Positions 52,867-63,209 of a DNA stretch of 64,000 nt are shown here, piece after piece. Numbering within the stretch: the stretch's first letter is position 1; each line of letters starts with the position of its first letter. The translations under genes were made by a program, and so were the position numbers. The DNA is from Syngnathus acus (taxonomy: Eukaryota > Chordata > Actinopteri > Syngnathiformes > Syngnathidae): assembly GCF_901709675.1 (NCBI RefSeq), contig NC_051094.1, positions 19,804,501 through 19,868,500 on the forward strand. Direction: 5' to 3'. The notes beneath the pieces were generated by a model. It saw nothing but the letters and a program-made list of their open reading frames with translations. It did not search any database and had not been told where the DNA came from.

Positions 52867-53476
52867 CATTAAAACTAACATTAATAAATTCACCTTTTTC
52901 TGCTAAAATTAACAAAATAAGAACACTATCCTTGAAAGGCACACTCACATATTTCCTTAAATAATACATGCCTTTATGGTCTTTTGTGCACTCTCACTGC
53001 AGACAGTAGATCACAGACAGCCAGCACACAGCACATTTTGTTACTCCGCGGAGGTGACTGAGTTCAGGATGCTTGCGGAATTTGATTGGTGGAGCCAATG
53101 TATATCCGCCCTGGACCTGCTTCTTTAACGTAAACACACTTTTTTTTTCGCCAATCGATCTGCTGACTACCTGCATGCCAAATTGTGCGTGGGCAGTAAT
53201 CCATACGGAAAGACCAAAGTGGCTCGTTAGAATTATGGTGTCACGAATCACATCTGAAATTCATCCGCATTTGGCGGATTGGCAGATGTTTGTCAAGCCC
53301 TGTAATAATATGTTGTCATTTTCAAGCATGCTTTAACAGCCCAGTTGAAACATAGCTGAAATCAGTCTTTTTTTTTTATTGACCATTTATTGAATTTTGT
53401 TACTGTATTGATATTAAATGTGCATGATTTATAAAACCTACTTGATACTAAATATGTATATATTCCTGTACTCCAG
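52867..53476. other. ptar1: intron before ptar1 terminal exon; possible hAT remnant
   Basis: TGTTTGTCAAGCCCTG at 53288-53303 resembles a hAT right end; the left end is not visible nearby. Otherwise unassigned. Confidence 0.4.
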
Positions 53477-53828
53477 ACGTCATGTCTTCTATTTGTGGCA
53501 CCAGTGGAGGTGGGAACACCAGCTTGTCTACTTCAACTCTAATGGAGGCACTGTCCTTCATAACATTGGTGACGCAGCCCAACTGAAGCCAGGTGCCCAA
53601 GGGTGTGGCAATCGGGGAGATGGTGCAATAGAGGTAGATGGCATATTTTTGCCTGATCCTTGTAACAAGCGTCTTAAGAGGGGTGGCTATGAGTCAAACC
53701 TCCCCAGCTTGTCCTCAGAATGCACATTTCTGAGCGCTATTCTAGACAGACAATGTAACCCTGAGCAAAGACACTTTGGCCTGGCATACAAAAAGTGGCT
53801 AGACTCTGTAATCAGTAAGACGCTTTGA
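53477..53828 (+). CDS. ptar1: ptar1 terminal coding exon
   Basis: The exon follows TGTACTCCAG and ends in TGA at 53826-53828. It reads RRHVFYLWHQWRWEHQLVYF, then an acidic/Gly-rich variable part with CNKRLKRGGYE, and finally a block ending RHFGLAYKKWLDSVI. The end corresponds to the human PTAR1 C-terminus (RFASAYRKWL). 116 codons plus stop. With the other four exons it gives about 368 continuous residues. The 3'UTR runs into single-copy sequence. The variable middle is longer than I recall for mammals, but the reading frame is intact, so the gene is probably functional. Confidence 0.94.
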
Positions 53829-54600
53829 ATAAAATAATTGGTGGACACATTATTTTAAATAGTACCATTGAAGTTGGCTTGTGGCAGTGCTGCTTTTAAG
53901 AACCAAGCATAGTGGAACAAAGATTCTGTCAAATTTTTGTTTATTTTCTCTGTTTTCACAATTATAAAATAGAACGGGTGTAGTTGTTTGTTCCTCCATT
54001 CCATATTATTTAAATTTTAAGCATCCTCCAGTGTCTCTTGTTTTGTCCATTTCAGTGTCTTACCCTTTCTTTTTCCCTATATTGTTTTTATTTCTGTTAA
54101 TGTATCATGTGAAAGAAATGTTTATTAACATCTAACTATGACATTTTGCTACATTCGCTTTGCCATTTAACTTATGACCATATAAACATTTGATTCCAAG
54201 TTGTGACTGTGGAGTTCCTGTATCTGTTATTGAAGAAGTGTTCGGGATTTCTCTGCTCAGCCCCACAGCCATGAGATGGAAGGTGGTTGAATATTGGGTC
54301 AATAGCCCATTGCCACATGCCATTTCTCCATATTAAAAAAGCAGACTTTTTGCCCATATACTAGCCCCAGTCCACCCCTCCCCATCATAGCTAATCTGTT
54401 GAGTGTATCAGTTATGATTTTGAATTTTTTTAATGAGATTGTTCAAAATTACATTATGATCTCGATCCTCAAACACCACCCCACCCCCTCCCCGCAGACT
54501 TATATGCATCAGGGAGATGTGCAAGGACATGATGACACAGCACATTGTCGCCAACTCCACTAGATAGCAAACACAAATAAAGGAGAGGTAACACGAGAGC
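53829..54600 (+). other. ptar1: ptar1 3' untranslated region (probable)
   Basis: A/T-rich single-copy-looking sequence follows the ptar1 stop. The first convincing polyadenylation signal after a reasonable length is AATAAA at 54576-54581, followed by a GT-containing stretch. An AATAAA directly after the stop, at about 53828, is too close to be likely. No repeat family was recognised between 53829 and 54600. The exact end needs transcript data. Confidence 0.5.
54576..54581 (+). promoter_or_regulatory. ptar1: candidate polyadenylation signal of ptar1
   Basis: AATAAA lies about 750 bp after the ptar1 stop codon and just before the solo LTR region. It is the best-placed signal I see; usage is inferred. 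Confidence 0.45.
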
Positions 54601-54632
54601 TTCTAGCCAGTCTTGTTTCCCTAAATCACAGG

Positions 54633-55057
54633 TGTTAGGGTGGTGCTCACTCTAACTTATTTTGCAAGAACCAAACGGGAGACAAGTCCTTTTAGACACC
54701 TGCAGGTGGAGAGTCCATTTGTCGCTGTGCTTACAGCGATGGTCGAATGAGATCTGTCAGGCCTCGTGCAGGAGCATTTTTATTGAGAGAAACAGAGTGG
54801 GGGTGAGAGTGGGGGTGAAAGATACAACAGGATGGGGTTGAAGCCCCTGGCCTGCTGATCAAAGCATAGCAGGGGGTCTTTTATGACGTTGTGTAAACAA
54901 GGCAACTTTGATTGCTTCCTCTGCAGCTAGTCAATCAGTTCAAAAGATCTTAGCACTTTGTTCTACTACTTTTGTTAAGACAGGACAAGCTAGGTAACTT
55001 ATTACAGGTTACATACCAACATAATCATACGATCAAGATAATCTGTAAACCCTAACA
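54633..55057 (-). mobile_element. solo LTR of a retroelement, reverse
   Basis: TGTTAGGGTG...ACCCTAACA borders (TG..CA, short inverted ends) and an exact 5-bp duplication ACAGG at 54628-54632 and 55058-55062. On the minus strand it has a TATA-like CATAAAAGACCC near 54880 and AATAAA near 54783, then the 3' part. No internal gag/pol sequence is present in the window. 425 bp. Confidence 0.85.
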
Positions 55058-55062
55058 ACAGG

Positions 55063-55248
55063 GATGAGAATTTTCCGCGGCTCCGCGGATTTCCGTGTTT
55101 TTTTCCGTCGAAAGTATTTTCGTGAATCGTGTAAATCCGTTGAAAAAAATTTTTTTTTATATATGGGGGAGCGGGTTAGGGTTACCCTAACCCGGGCAAC
55201 GTTAGCCTTGGCGACTCGCGAGCATTTCCCCGCCCGCCGTCGCATATA
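55063..55248 (+). mobile_element. left-end fragment of the CAGGGATGAGAAT family, interrupted by the LTR
   Basis: GATGAGAATTTTCCGCGGCT and CGGATTTCCGTGTTTTTTTC continue the terminus whose first bases (CAGG, 54629-54632) now lie left of the LTR. It breaks at the MITE starting at 55249. Confidence 0.8.
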
Positions 55249-55845
55249 TACCGTATTTTTCGGACTGTAAGTCGCGTTTATTTTTCATAGTTTGGGTGGG
55301 GGGCGACTTATACTGAGGAGTGACTTATATGTGAATTTTTTCACAATTTTTCAAAATTCCCCCAAAAAAAAAGGGATTATTGTAATTTGAATTTCAAGTG
55401 ACGTCAGCGTCGCGGCCCGGCGGTTGTTTACATAAAGGACAAAGATTTGATCATGGGATGACGAAGATGACGAAGGGCCCCACGTACTACCGGCATCATT
55501 AGCGGCTTTTTTTGTAAGTGACACGGAGGACGAAGAGTTTGAAGGATTTAATGATTTGGAGTGACACAGAAGGTTTGAAAAACTATTATGGCTTTTACGC
55601 ACGCCCAGTCCTACTCCAGGGAGCTCTCTTTCAACTCCGTGGATGGAAGTCGGGGCCGGCGCTCGGCCGGGTGGCTGTTCGGGGACGGTGGATGGGGCTC
55701 GGACATGGCTTTTACGCACGCCCGGTCCTACTCTACGGATCTCTCTTTCACCTCCGTGGATGGAAGTCGGGGGCCGGCGCTTGACCCGGTGGCTGTCTGG
55801 GGACGGTGGATGGGGCTCGTACATGGCTTTTACGCACGCCCGGTG

Positions 55846-55848
<3 letters not shown>
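55249..55848 (-). mobile_element. TA-target MITE, copy 9, reverse and truncated
   Basis: Starts TACCGTATTTTTCGGACTGT, then GGGGGGCGACTTATACTGAG: this is the right end of the family in reverse. It contains the coding-like KDLMIWSDTEGLKNYYGF stretch at 55545-55600 and three ~117-bp units (55589-55848). The other end is lost in (TA)n. Confidence 0.85.

Positions 55849-55927
<79 letters not shown>
55849..55927. repeat. (TA)n / T-rich microsatellite
   Basis: Long TA run, a T17 tract, then more TA. Confidence 0.95.
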
Positions 55928-55932
<5 letters not shown>

Positions 55933-56186
55933 TGCTCAAAAAAATTAAAGGAACACTTTGAAAACACATCAGATTTCAATGTTGAAAAAAAATTGTTGGA
56001 TATCGATACTGATATGGACAGTTTAATGTCTCAGGAACATAAGGATGCCACATCTTTTGATGGAAATAAAAGTTTTCAGCCTACAGAGGGATCAGTATAT
56101 AGACACCCCAAAAATCAAAGTGAAAAAATGATATGGCAGGCTCGTCCATTTTGCCTAAATTCTATTTCTGCAACTCAAAATTATTT

Positions 56187-56500
56187 TCAATATCTTGTGT
56201 AGCCCGCTCGAGCTTGTATGCATGCTTGACAAAGTCGCGGCATGCTCCTAATGAGACGACGAATGGTGTCTTGTGAGATGTCCTGCCAGATCTGTCTAAG
56301 GGCATCAGTGAGCTCCTGTAAAGTCTGAGGAGCAACCTGGCAGCATCTGATGGACCAAAACATTATGTCCCAGAGGTGTTCTATCGGGTTTAGATCAGGT
56401 GATCGTGAGGGCCATTCAATTGTGTCAATTCCTTCATCCTCCAGATACTGTCTACATACTCTTGCCACGCATTGTTGTGGATCAGGAGGAACCCAGGACC
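56187..56500 (-). pseudogene. Tc1 transposase, C-terminal catalytic part
   Basis: From 56468: ARVCRQYLEDEGIDTIEWPS, RSPDLNPIEHLWDIMFWSIR (the Glu of DD34E) and ALRQIWQDISQDTIRRLIRS. The block that should carry the second Asp, just upstream, is frameshifted and reads IHNNAW where the family has QDNARPH. Confidence 0.9.
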
Positions 56501-56582
56501 TACTGCACCAGCGTAGAGTCTGACCATGGGTGCAAAGATTTCATCCCGATACCTAATGGCAGTCAGACTGCATTCTCTAGCC

Positions 56583-57883
56583 CAGGGGTGGGCAAACTAC
56601 GGCCCGCGGGCCACATCCGGCCCACGGGACCGTTTAATCCAGCCCGCCAACCCTGAATTAATTGTATTATTAAACTTTTTTTTTTTGTCATTTTGCCTGC
56701 AATGACTGCATTTCCCCAGTAGATGGGGAACCGCTCGCCTGCGCATTTACTACCGGAAGCCGTGTCAGAAAGCTCGGTGCACACTCACAAGTGTGTGTAC
56801 GTACGTACTCAGTAGTACGGACATGGCGCACTCGCGCTCTATTTGTATCAGTCCCGAATTTAGAGCGTGGGCTGTGACGACAGCATTCTTGTAATTCGCT
56901 CGCTGAGCTTTCAGATACAGTTTTACGCTAAAGCCACCCACAAACCTTCCCCTGGAATCCTTCCATTAAAATGAGTGGCCCGAAGAAAAGAAGTGAGTGC
57001 CGAATGTTAAAAGAGTGGCCAATTTGGCTCGACGTACGCGACGTGACGTTCAGCCACATCAACCCGTCACAGATCGAGGTAAACGGATCTCTCCTAAGAA
57101 TTGCCACAACAAATTTTACTCCAGACTATGATGCACTAGCAAAAAAGGGAGACCAACAACACTGTTCCCACTGAAAATGAAGGGGAGGCTCTCAAGTTTG
57201 TTGTAAAAAAATGCATTTTGAATATGATTTGTACACATAGCAGGTATTGAAACTAGCGACCATTCTCATTTTCAAACAATGCAGGATGCTCAAGGACATT
57301 GATGCACCACCTGCTTGCGACTAATCTTAACCTGTAAAGTTCTTAAGGCTTACTTTAAGGAAGTGTTTCCCGTTTCCTCACCTCTGTTACCAGGTGTTTG
57401 TGAGTTAAAACTCTGCTCTGATGTTCAGATACCCCTCACCGTGTTGCCGTTTTGATTACTTTATTTGGATGTATGCTTTCACCGATTCTTCAAGATGATA
57501 TATTTGGTCAGAATGTTTGCTGTTTGATGTGATCTCATAAGATAAACATCTTTCATTAATCTGACCTGCAGGCACTGAAGTGATGGAGACTGTTATTCAT
57601 AATAACAGTGTCGTATTTTATGAGAATCACTGATAGCAGTTTTTTAGTGAATTTTTTTTTTTTTTTTTTAATGCTGTTAATAAATGCATTTGTTTTCAAA
57701 AAACTTGTTTGGAATATCCATGCTTTACTACCTACTAAAGGCCAAAATCTTTTATGCAATGACCTTTACAGGTCGCTTATATTACTTCACACAAACACTA
57801 CATCCATCTGCTCCTGGTTCGGCCCTCCGGTACAAATTTAGAACCCAGTTCGGCCCGCGAGTCAAAAAGTTTGCCCACCCCTG
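56583..57883 (+). mobile_element. hAT deletion derivative, best copy
   Basis: Ends CAGGGGTGGGCAAACTACGG and GTTTGCCCACCCCTG; exact 8-bp duplication CTCTAGCC at 56575-56582 and 57884-57891. The paralogous Tc1 at 12541-13440 has a single CTCTAGCC with no insert (about 12577). 1301 bp. Confidence 0.97.
56971..57174 (+). pseudogene. 67-codon fused hAT remnant (N-terminus to C-terminus)
   Basis: The ORF starts MSGPKKRSE, like the first residues of GTF2IRD2/ZBED-like hAT transposases, and after about 20 residues continues SQIEVNGSLLRIATTNFTPD and ends DQQHCSH, like the extreme C-terminus of such proteins (the family pattern LRIA-x5-TP-D). The whole zinc finger, DDE and most of hATC are missing. 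In-frame here; frameshifted at 3261-3465. Expression unknown. Confidence 0.6.
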
Positions 57884-57936
57884 CTCTAGCCTGTAGAGGT
57901 CAGTTCGTCCTTCCATGGAAATGCCTCCCCAGACCA

Positions 57937-58542
57937 TCACTGACCCACCACGTCATGCTGAATGATGTTGCAGGCAGCATAGCGCTCTCCTTGGCTTCTC
58001 CAGATCCTTTCACGTCTATCACAGTTGCTCAGGGTAAACCTGCTCTCATCTGTGAAAAACACAGGGCGCCAGTGGCAGACTTGCCAATTCTGGTGTTCTA
58101 TGGCAAATGCCAATCGATCTCCACGGTGCTGAGCAGTGAGCACAGGGCACACTGCAGGACGTCGTGCCCTGAGGCCACCCTCGTGAAGTCTGTTTCTGAC
58201 TGTTTGGGCAGAGACATTCACACCAGTAGCCTGCTGGAGGTCATTCTGTAGAGCTCGGGCAGTGCTCAACCTGTTCCTCCTAGCACAAAGCAGCAGATAT
58301 CGGTCTTGCTGATGGAATGAGGACCGTCTACGGCCCTGTCCAGCTTTTCTAGAGTAACTGCCTGTCTCCTGGAATCTCCTCCATGCTTTGGAGATTGTCC
58401 TGGGAGACACATCAAATCTTCTTGCAACAGCACGCATGGATGTGCCATCCTGGAGGAGTTGGACAATCTGCGCAACTTCAGGAGGGTTAAGAAATCGCCT
58501 CATGCTCCCAGTCGTGATAATGACTCTAGCTAAAGCCAACAC
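57937..58542 (-). pseudogene. Tc1 transposase, N-terminal and first catalytic part
   Basis: 201 open codons: [20 protein letters not shown] (HTH 1), [20 protein letters not shown] (HTH 2), [20 protein letters not shown], and [20 protein letters not shown] (first catalytic Asp). It ends at the region broken by the hAT. Better preserved than the copy at 12541-13440. Confidence 0.93.
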
Positions 58543-58775
58543 TTGTGGAAAAACTGTTAAAAAAGATCAAGAGGAAGAACTTGAAATGGCCTCCACCTGC
58601 AAAAGCATCTCGTTGTTGCCCCCCTAGTGCACTTGTTAATTCCATCAACACCAATGCAGCTGAAACTGATTAACAACCCCCTCTGACACGTACCTGACCA
58701 AAACCTTATCAGAAAAGTCTAATTCATGCCATACCCTGATAAAAAACGGTTCCTTTCATTTTTTTGAGCAGTGTA

Positions 58776-58959
58776 TGTATATGTATATATATATATATAT
58801 CTCCACCCCTTGGGTTCCAGACGTGTGATTTCAAAAACATTTGCGTTGTCAACAAGAAAACCACTGTGCCCTTATGCTATGTGCATGAACCACCTGGTCA
58901 CAGAAAACATGATTTTCTGATTCACAAATAAATTCATGATTTTTACGTTTTCGGATTCA
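58776..58959. other. unassigned spacer
   Basis: (TA)n and TATG repeats, then unassigned sequence. Confidence 0.4.
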
Positions 58960-59607
58960 CAAATATATATGTTTCAGTACGACTAGTAAATTACAAGGTC
59001 GCATCGGTTTCAGCATTACGGCAAACGTGGTCAGGGACGTCACTGAAGTAAGCTACTACTGGTCGATCGCATGACATTTTAAAATAAAAAAACATTTTTT
59101 CCATAGGATAGAATCCATCCCATCGCTTGATTGGCATACTGGTAAGCCTGTCGGGAGGCAATCACACTGAACCGTACATGCACAATAGACAGTGACCACA
59201 CCCACTCACTCTGGCTGCGCATACACAAGCCCGGCACCGAAGCTAACAAGCTAATCAACGCACGCACTCGCTTTTTTCTTTTAAACTAAAGAAAGTTTAT
59301 GACCATTAAAAATGAGTGGGGTTGCTGGGCCAAGTAAGAAGCCAAACCGTATCACTTTTATACGGAATGGAAGTTGGACTTTTTTTTTTTTTTACCTCAT
59401 TGACTGGGTTGACATTCCCTTTAGCACAGCTCCATCTAGTGGATGCAGAATGCAACCCTAGTCAACCTCAGTATGATGCAGCAGCTTTTATTCTATGCAC
59501 TTTTTAATCCGGTGCACCCTATGAATAAAATAATTTCTAAAATAAAAAATTCAGTGAAGGTGCGTCTTATAATCCAGTGTACCTTATAGTGCAGAAAATA
59601 CTGTACC
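58960..59607 (-). mobile_element. damaged MITE of the 35186-37708 subfamily
   Basis: GTTTCAGTACGACTAGTAAA, TTACAAGGTCGCATCGG reverse-match 37500-37560; the right end GTGCGTCTTATAATCCAGTG and ACCTTATAGTGCAGAAAATA CTGTA is a drifted TA-MITE terminus. The left end is absent. Confidence 0.65.
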
Positions 59608-59845
59608 TACAAAAGAAGACCAGTAAGATTTGCAGAGGGTACCAACATCCTGTAGAAAAAGTACCCGGATTATTCTGTTCTTCTTTCTGTTTCGACATAT
59701 TTTTCCCAAAAAGACTTAGTTAGCGTATGTTGAATATCCTTTGCGAAAGAGTTTCTGAAAAGTGTAAAAATACTTCAGAGGAATGGCATCAAACACAAAA
59801 GTCTTTTGGAGAGACTGGGAAACCATAGTGATCTAGAAATTCTGA
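59608..59845. other. unassigned spacer
   Basis: Nothing recognised. Confidence 0.4.
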
Positions 59846-59848
59846 GAG

Positions 59849-60060
59849 GTACCTCGAGTTATGAACTTAATTGGTTTCGCGATCGGGTTTGTAAGTCGAA
59901 ACGTTTGTTGGTAGAAGCAACGTTTCCCATAGGAGTCAATGTAAAGTCAAGTAATGTGTGCCAGACTATCCCAAAAGTCACACTTTTTGCCCTTTTACTC
60001 TGTTTAAAACACACAGAAAACCAAAACAAGTTTTAGTTTTGCTTTTTCAAAACTTTATTA
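59849..60060 (+). mobile_element. Tigger-like MITE fragment (GGTACCTCGAGTTATG)
   Basis: AGGTACCTCGAGTTATGAAC and TTAATTGGTTTCGCGA, GTTTGTAAGTCGAAACG are the typical left end of another fish Tigger-like family. The right end is not seen. Confidence 0.6.
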
Positions 60061-60520
60061 CAAATTTTTTTTTCTTCAAATGTTTTCAATTTTTTATAAC
60101 AAAAAATAAAATATCACTTTATTCTTGACCTAATTTTGCTTAGGGAGGAGGGAACTTTTTTTACACTTGCTAAAAATACCCCCAAGAAGACAGAAAAAGT
60201 AAGGCTAGTAAATTATTGTATGCTTCCACATACTCCTTGCAATGTGCTCACATACTCATCATTGCTTTTGGGTGCAATTTATGAGTTTTCCAACTGTGCG
60301 AGTGGTCATTGAATGCACCTCGCACAGATTGCAAGTGAAAACTTAAAAAAAGAGAATTAAAGAAAAGGGACCTAGCTTCAAAAGATTGAAATGGCCGAAC
60401 ATAGTAGGTGTGTTGTTCATGTTTTTATTGAAAACAAGCTGGTACTGTCTGCCGCACAGCAATGCCATTCGCCTTTCATGTGTGTGCGGTCCTGCAGCAC
60501 GTGATACCTACTTAGGCACA
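60061..60520. other. unassigned
   Basis: A/T-rich; the left flank of the long inverted repeat. Nothing recognised. Confidence 0.4.
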
Positions 60521-60548
60521 CGGGTGTTGTGCTCGATTTGGTTCCCCC

Positions 60549-61318
60549 TAGGGCTGTGGACCCGGACTCGGGGACTCGGACTCGGTCGGACTCTGTCATT
60601 TTTTGCCGGACTCGGACTCGGTGCTGATTTTGACCGAGTCCACCGAGTCCGACAATAAAAAAAATACGTTCAATTTTATTTTCATCATGCTGCTGAGAAT
60701 GCGCGTAGGAATACTGTCCACAGCCCTGCTTACGATCAATGTGGCCGAGGTTGATGGCTCCACATCGACGGAGGAGGATGAGTTTGAAAAAGAACTTGAC
60801 AGCATTGAGCGCCGCCGGCGTTTGTCGGCCGCCACCTCGCCAACCGACATAGATGAAGAAATTGGGGCAATGTTGGCACTTGGTCGAATGAAAGAGAGCC
60901 CATTTGTTACAGCTGATCGTTATCCGTCCGGCCTCAAGGCAGCGACTCGGACACTAACAGCAATGCCAATCAGCCAAGTCAGCGTAGAGCGCCTGTTTTC
61001 CGGGCTCAAGTTTATCATGTCTGATCAGCGCGGCGCGATGAAGGCTGACTTGGTTGAGGCGATTTTGTTCCTAAGAACAAACTCAAGTCGTTGAATTGAA
61101 ACTTGAAAGTATCTATTTATTGTATTCGTTTATGTTTAATAAAGACAAAGCCATCACAAAACTGTTGTAATTATTTAGATTTTGATCTAAATTAGCCTTG
61201 AATAAAGACTAAGGAGTCACATGAATTAACAGAAAAAATGGACAGCCGGACTCGGACTCGGTGGTCAAGAGGCCGGACTCGGACTCTGTGCAAAAATCCG
61301 ACAGAGTCCACAGCCCTG
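60549..61318 (+). mobile_element. hAT (TAGGGCTGTGGAC ends) in the left arm
   Basis: Ends TAGGGCTGTGGACCCGGACT and CGACAGAGTCCACAGCCCTG; exact 8-bp duplication GTTCCCCC at 60541-60548 and 61319-61326. Subterminal GGACTCGG repeats. The right arm of the foldback lacks it. It carries a hATC-type ORF. Confidence 0.95.
60603..61094 (+). pseudogene. hAT transposase C-terminal dimerisation domain
   Basis: 163 codons to TGA. The start region is subterminal DNA read through. From about residue 50 it is protein-like: STSTEEDEFEKELDSIERRR, DRYPSGLKAATRTLTAMPIS, QVSVERLFSGLKFIMSDQRG, ADLVEAILFLRTN. The S-V-E-R-L-F-S motif and the final helix define hATC. The DDE catalytic part is deleted. Start codon assignment is uncertain; the real N-terminus is lost. 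Confidence 0.8.
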
Positions 61319-62116
61319 GTTCCCCCGTGAGATTTTGTTCCCCCTGCCGCGGGAGAGCGCACGCCTTGTTTGGAAAGCGAAAAACCGATGCCGTACGGCG
61401 TCAGCACTATGTTGTTTTCAATAAAAACATGAAGAACTCACATTTGCGTCAGTCAATTTTAATTTTTATAAAGGATTATTCTCATATGATGTCTTTAAGT
61501 TCATTCGCGTTCTGCCGTTGAAGCGGGGTGCATTCATAGACCAGTCGTACAGACGGAACACTCATTTACTTCATCAAAAAGCAACGATATAATTACGTGA
61601 GCTCTTTGCATAAACCTCGATGCAAAGAAACTCCTCTTTTTGGGTACATGCTACAAGGAGTATATATTACAAAGGAGATACTTAATTGTGATCATCATTC
61701 ATCCATCCATTTTATTACTCAGGTATTTTCAAAGCAAATTAATGTTGTTGCATTTATTAATTTGCTTTAAAATGACAGCGCAATATAATTAAAAGCTGAC
61801 ACTATAGCAATTTCAAACGTGTTCATTTAAGAAAAAGCCACACGTTTTGTGATCAAATCTTTCATAACGAGAATGATTTGAGTGAATTGATTTGAATGAA
61901 TAATTGAGAAGAAATTTCAGTTCTGAAGGCTCCTTTTGTCCCAAGCAAAGTGACAGGTCGTGGGGAGGGGGGATAAAAATTGTCACAGGAACTCTATAAA
62001 AAATGTCAACCCGTGAGAATTTGTGCCCCCCTCCCATTTTGAGAACGGTGAGTCCTGGACATTGACTGGCTTTTTTTCTGTATTCCTGGGGGTCTGTTCA
62101 GGTTGTGTGACAGGGG

Positions 62117-62335
62117 GGGAACACATCCTCACAGCAGCCCCGTGAGGATATGTTCCCCCCCCTCCCCCTTATTTTGAGAACGGTGAGTGCTGGAGTCCAA
62201 CTGTTTTTTTTTCTGTCTTCCTAGGGGTCTGTTCAGGTAGTTTGGCAAATTTGAACAGGTTCCCTCATTCCTAGGCCAAATTACAGGGGGGGAACACGGC
62301 GGCCCCGTGAGGATATGTTCCCCCCCTTATTTTGA
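62117..62335. repeat. two GGGGGGAACA / TGTTCCCCCC hairpins
   Basis: GGGGGGGAACACATCCTCAC (62116) pairs with GTGAGGATATGTTCCCCCCC (62141); a second pair is GGGGGGAACACGG (62287) and GTGAGGATATGTTCCCCCC (62308). The arms of the foldback carry the related GTGAGATTTTGTTCCCCC at 61328 and its mirror near 63025. Confidence 0.85.
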
Positions 62336-63063
62336 GAACTAAAAAACTGTTGTTATAGAGTTCCTGTTACAATTTTTATCCCCCCTCCCCACCACCTGTC
62401 ACTTTGCTTGGGACAAAAGAAGTCTTCAGAATTTAAAATTCCTTTTCAATTATTCATTCAAATCAATTCACTCAAATCATTCTTGTTATGAAAGATTTGA
62501 TCACAAAACGTGTGTGGGTTTTTCTTAAATGAATACGTTTGACATTGCTATAATGTCAGCTTTTACTTATATTGCGCTGTCATTTTAAAGCAAATTAATA
62601 AATGCAACAATATTAATTTGCCTTGAAAATACCTGAGTAATAAAATGGATGGATGAATGATGATCACAAATAAGTATCCTTTGTAATATATACTCCTTGT
62701 AGCATGTACCCAAAAAGAGGAGTTTCTTTGCATCGAGGTTTATGCAAAGAGCTCACGTAATTATATCGTTGCTTTTTGATGAAGTGAATGAGTGTTCCGT
62801 CTGTACGACTGGTCTTTGAATGCACCCCGCTTCAACGGCAGAACGCTAATGGACTTAAAGACATCAAATGAGAATAATCCTTTATAAAAAAATTAAAATT
62901 GACTGACGCAAATGTGAGTTCTTCATGTTTTCATTGAAAACAACATAGTGCGGACGCCGTGCGACGCCGTACGGCATCAGTTTTTCGCTTTCCAAACAAG
63001 GCGTGCGTGCTCCCGCGGCAGGGGGAACAAAATCTCACGGAGAACCAAATCGAGCACAGCACC

Positions 63064-63209
63064 TGTTATACTCCGTCCGGGCTTGACGATACTCATGCAT
63101 TCGCCAGGCTCCTTTGTGATTTTGAGTTTTGATTTGGAAGTCAAAAATTGCTTCGTAAGTAGATGCAAAAAAATCACGAGACTCCGGTTCGTATCGAAAA
63201 TTATTTAAG
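63064..63209. other. right flank of the foldback
   Basis: About 145 bp unassigned, not matched on the left flank. Confidence 0.4.

Larger units (their letters stand above)
55928..58775 (-). mobile_element. Tc1-like transposon split by a hAT
   Basis: Ends TACACTGCTCAAAAAAATTA and TTTTTGAGCAGTGTA with TA. Without the hAT (56583-57883 plus one duplication) the element is about 1.54 kb, normal Tc1 length. The transposase is on the minus strand, in two parts on either side of the hAT. Confidence 0.95.
60522..63063. repeat. long inverted repeat / foldback element
   Basis: Left arm 60522-60548 continued at 61319-62030; right arm about 62340-63063. Matching pairs include TGTGCTCGATTTGGTT / AACCAAATCGAGCACA, CCTTGTTTGGAAAGCG / CGCTTTCCAAACAAGG, ACGCAAATGTGAGTTC / its partner, and TACATGCTACAAGGAGTATA / TATACTCCTTGTAGCATGTA. 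Arms are roughly 700 bp and nearly identical. The centre (62030-62340) holds smaller hairpins. Confidence 0.93.

Noticed and set aside
54633-55057. complete endogenous retrovirus
   Set aside because: Only one LTR is present; no primer-binding site, gag or pol sequence in the flanks.
55588-56202. 204-codon open frame
   Set aside because: It crosses a MITE tandem repeat, a TA microsatellite and a Tc1 non-coding end; protein-like only by chance.
61261-61521. open frame over the hAT/foldback junction
   Set aside because: Crosses the duplicated GTTCCCCC site; contains no recognisable domain.
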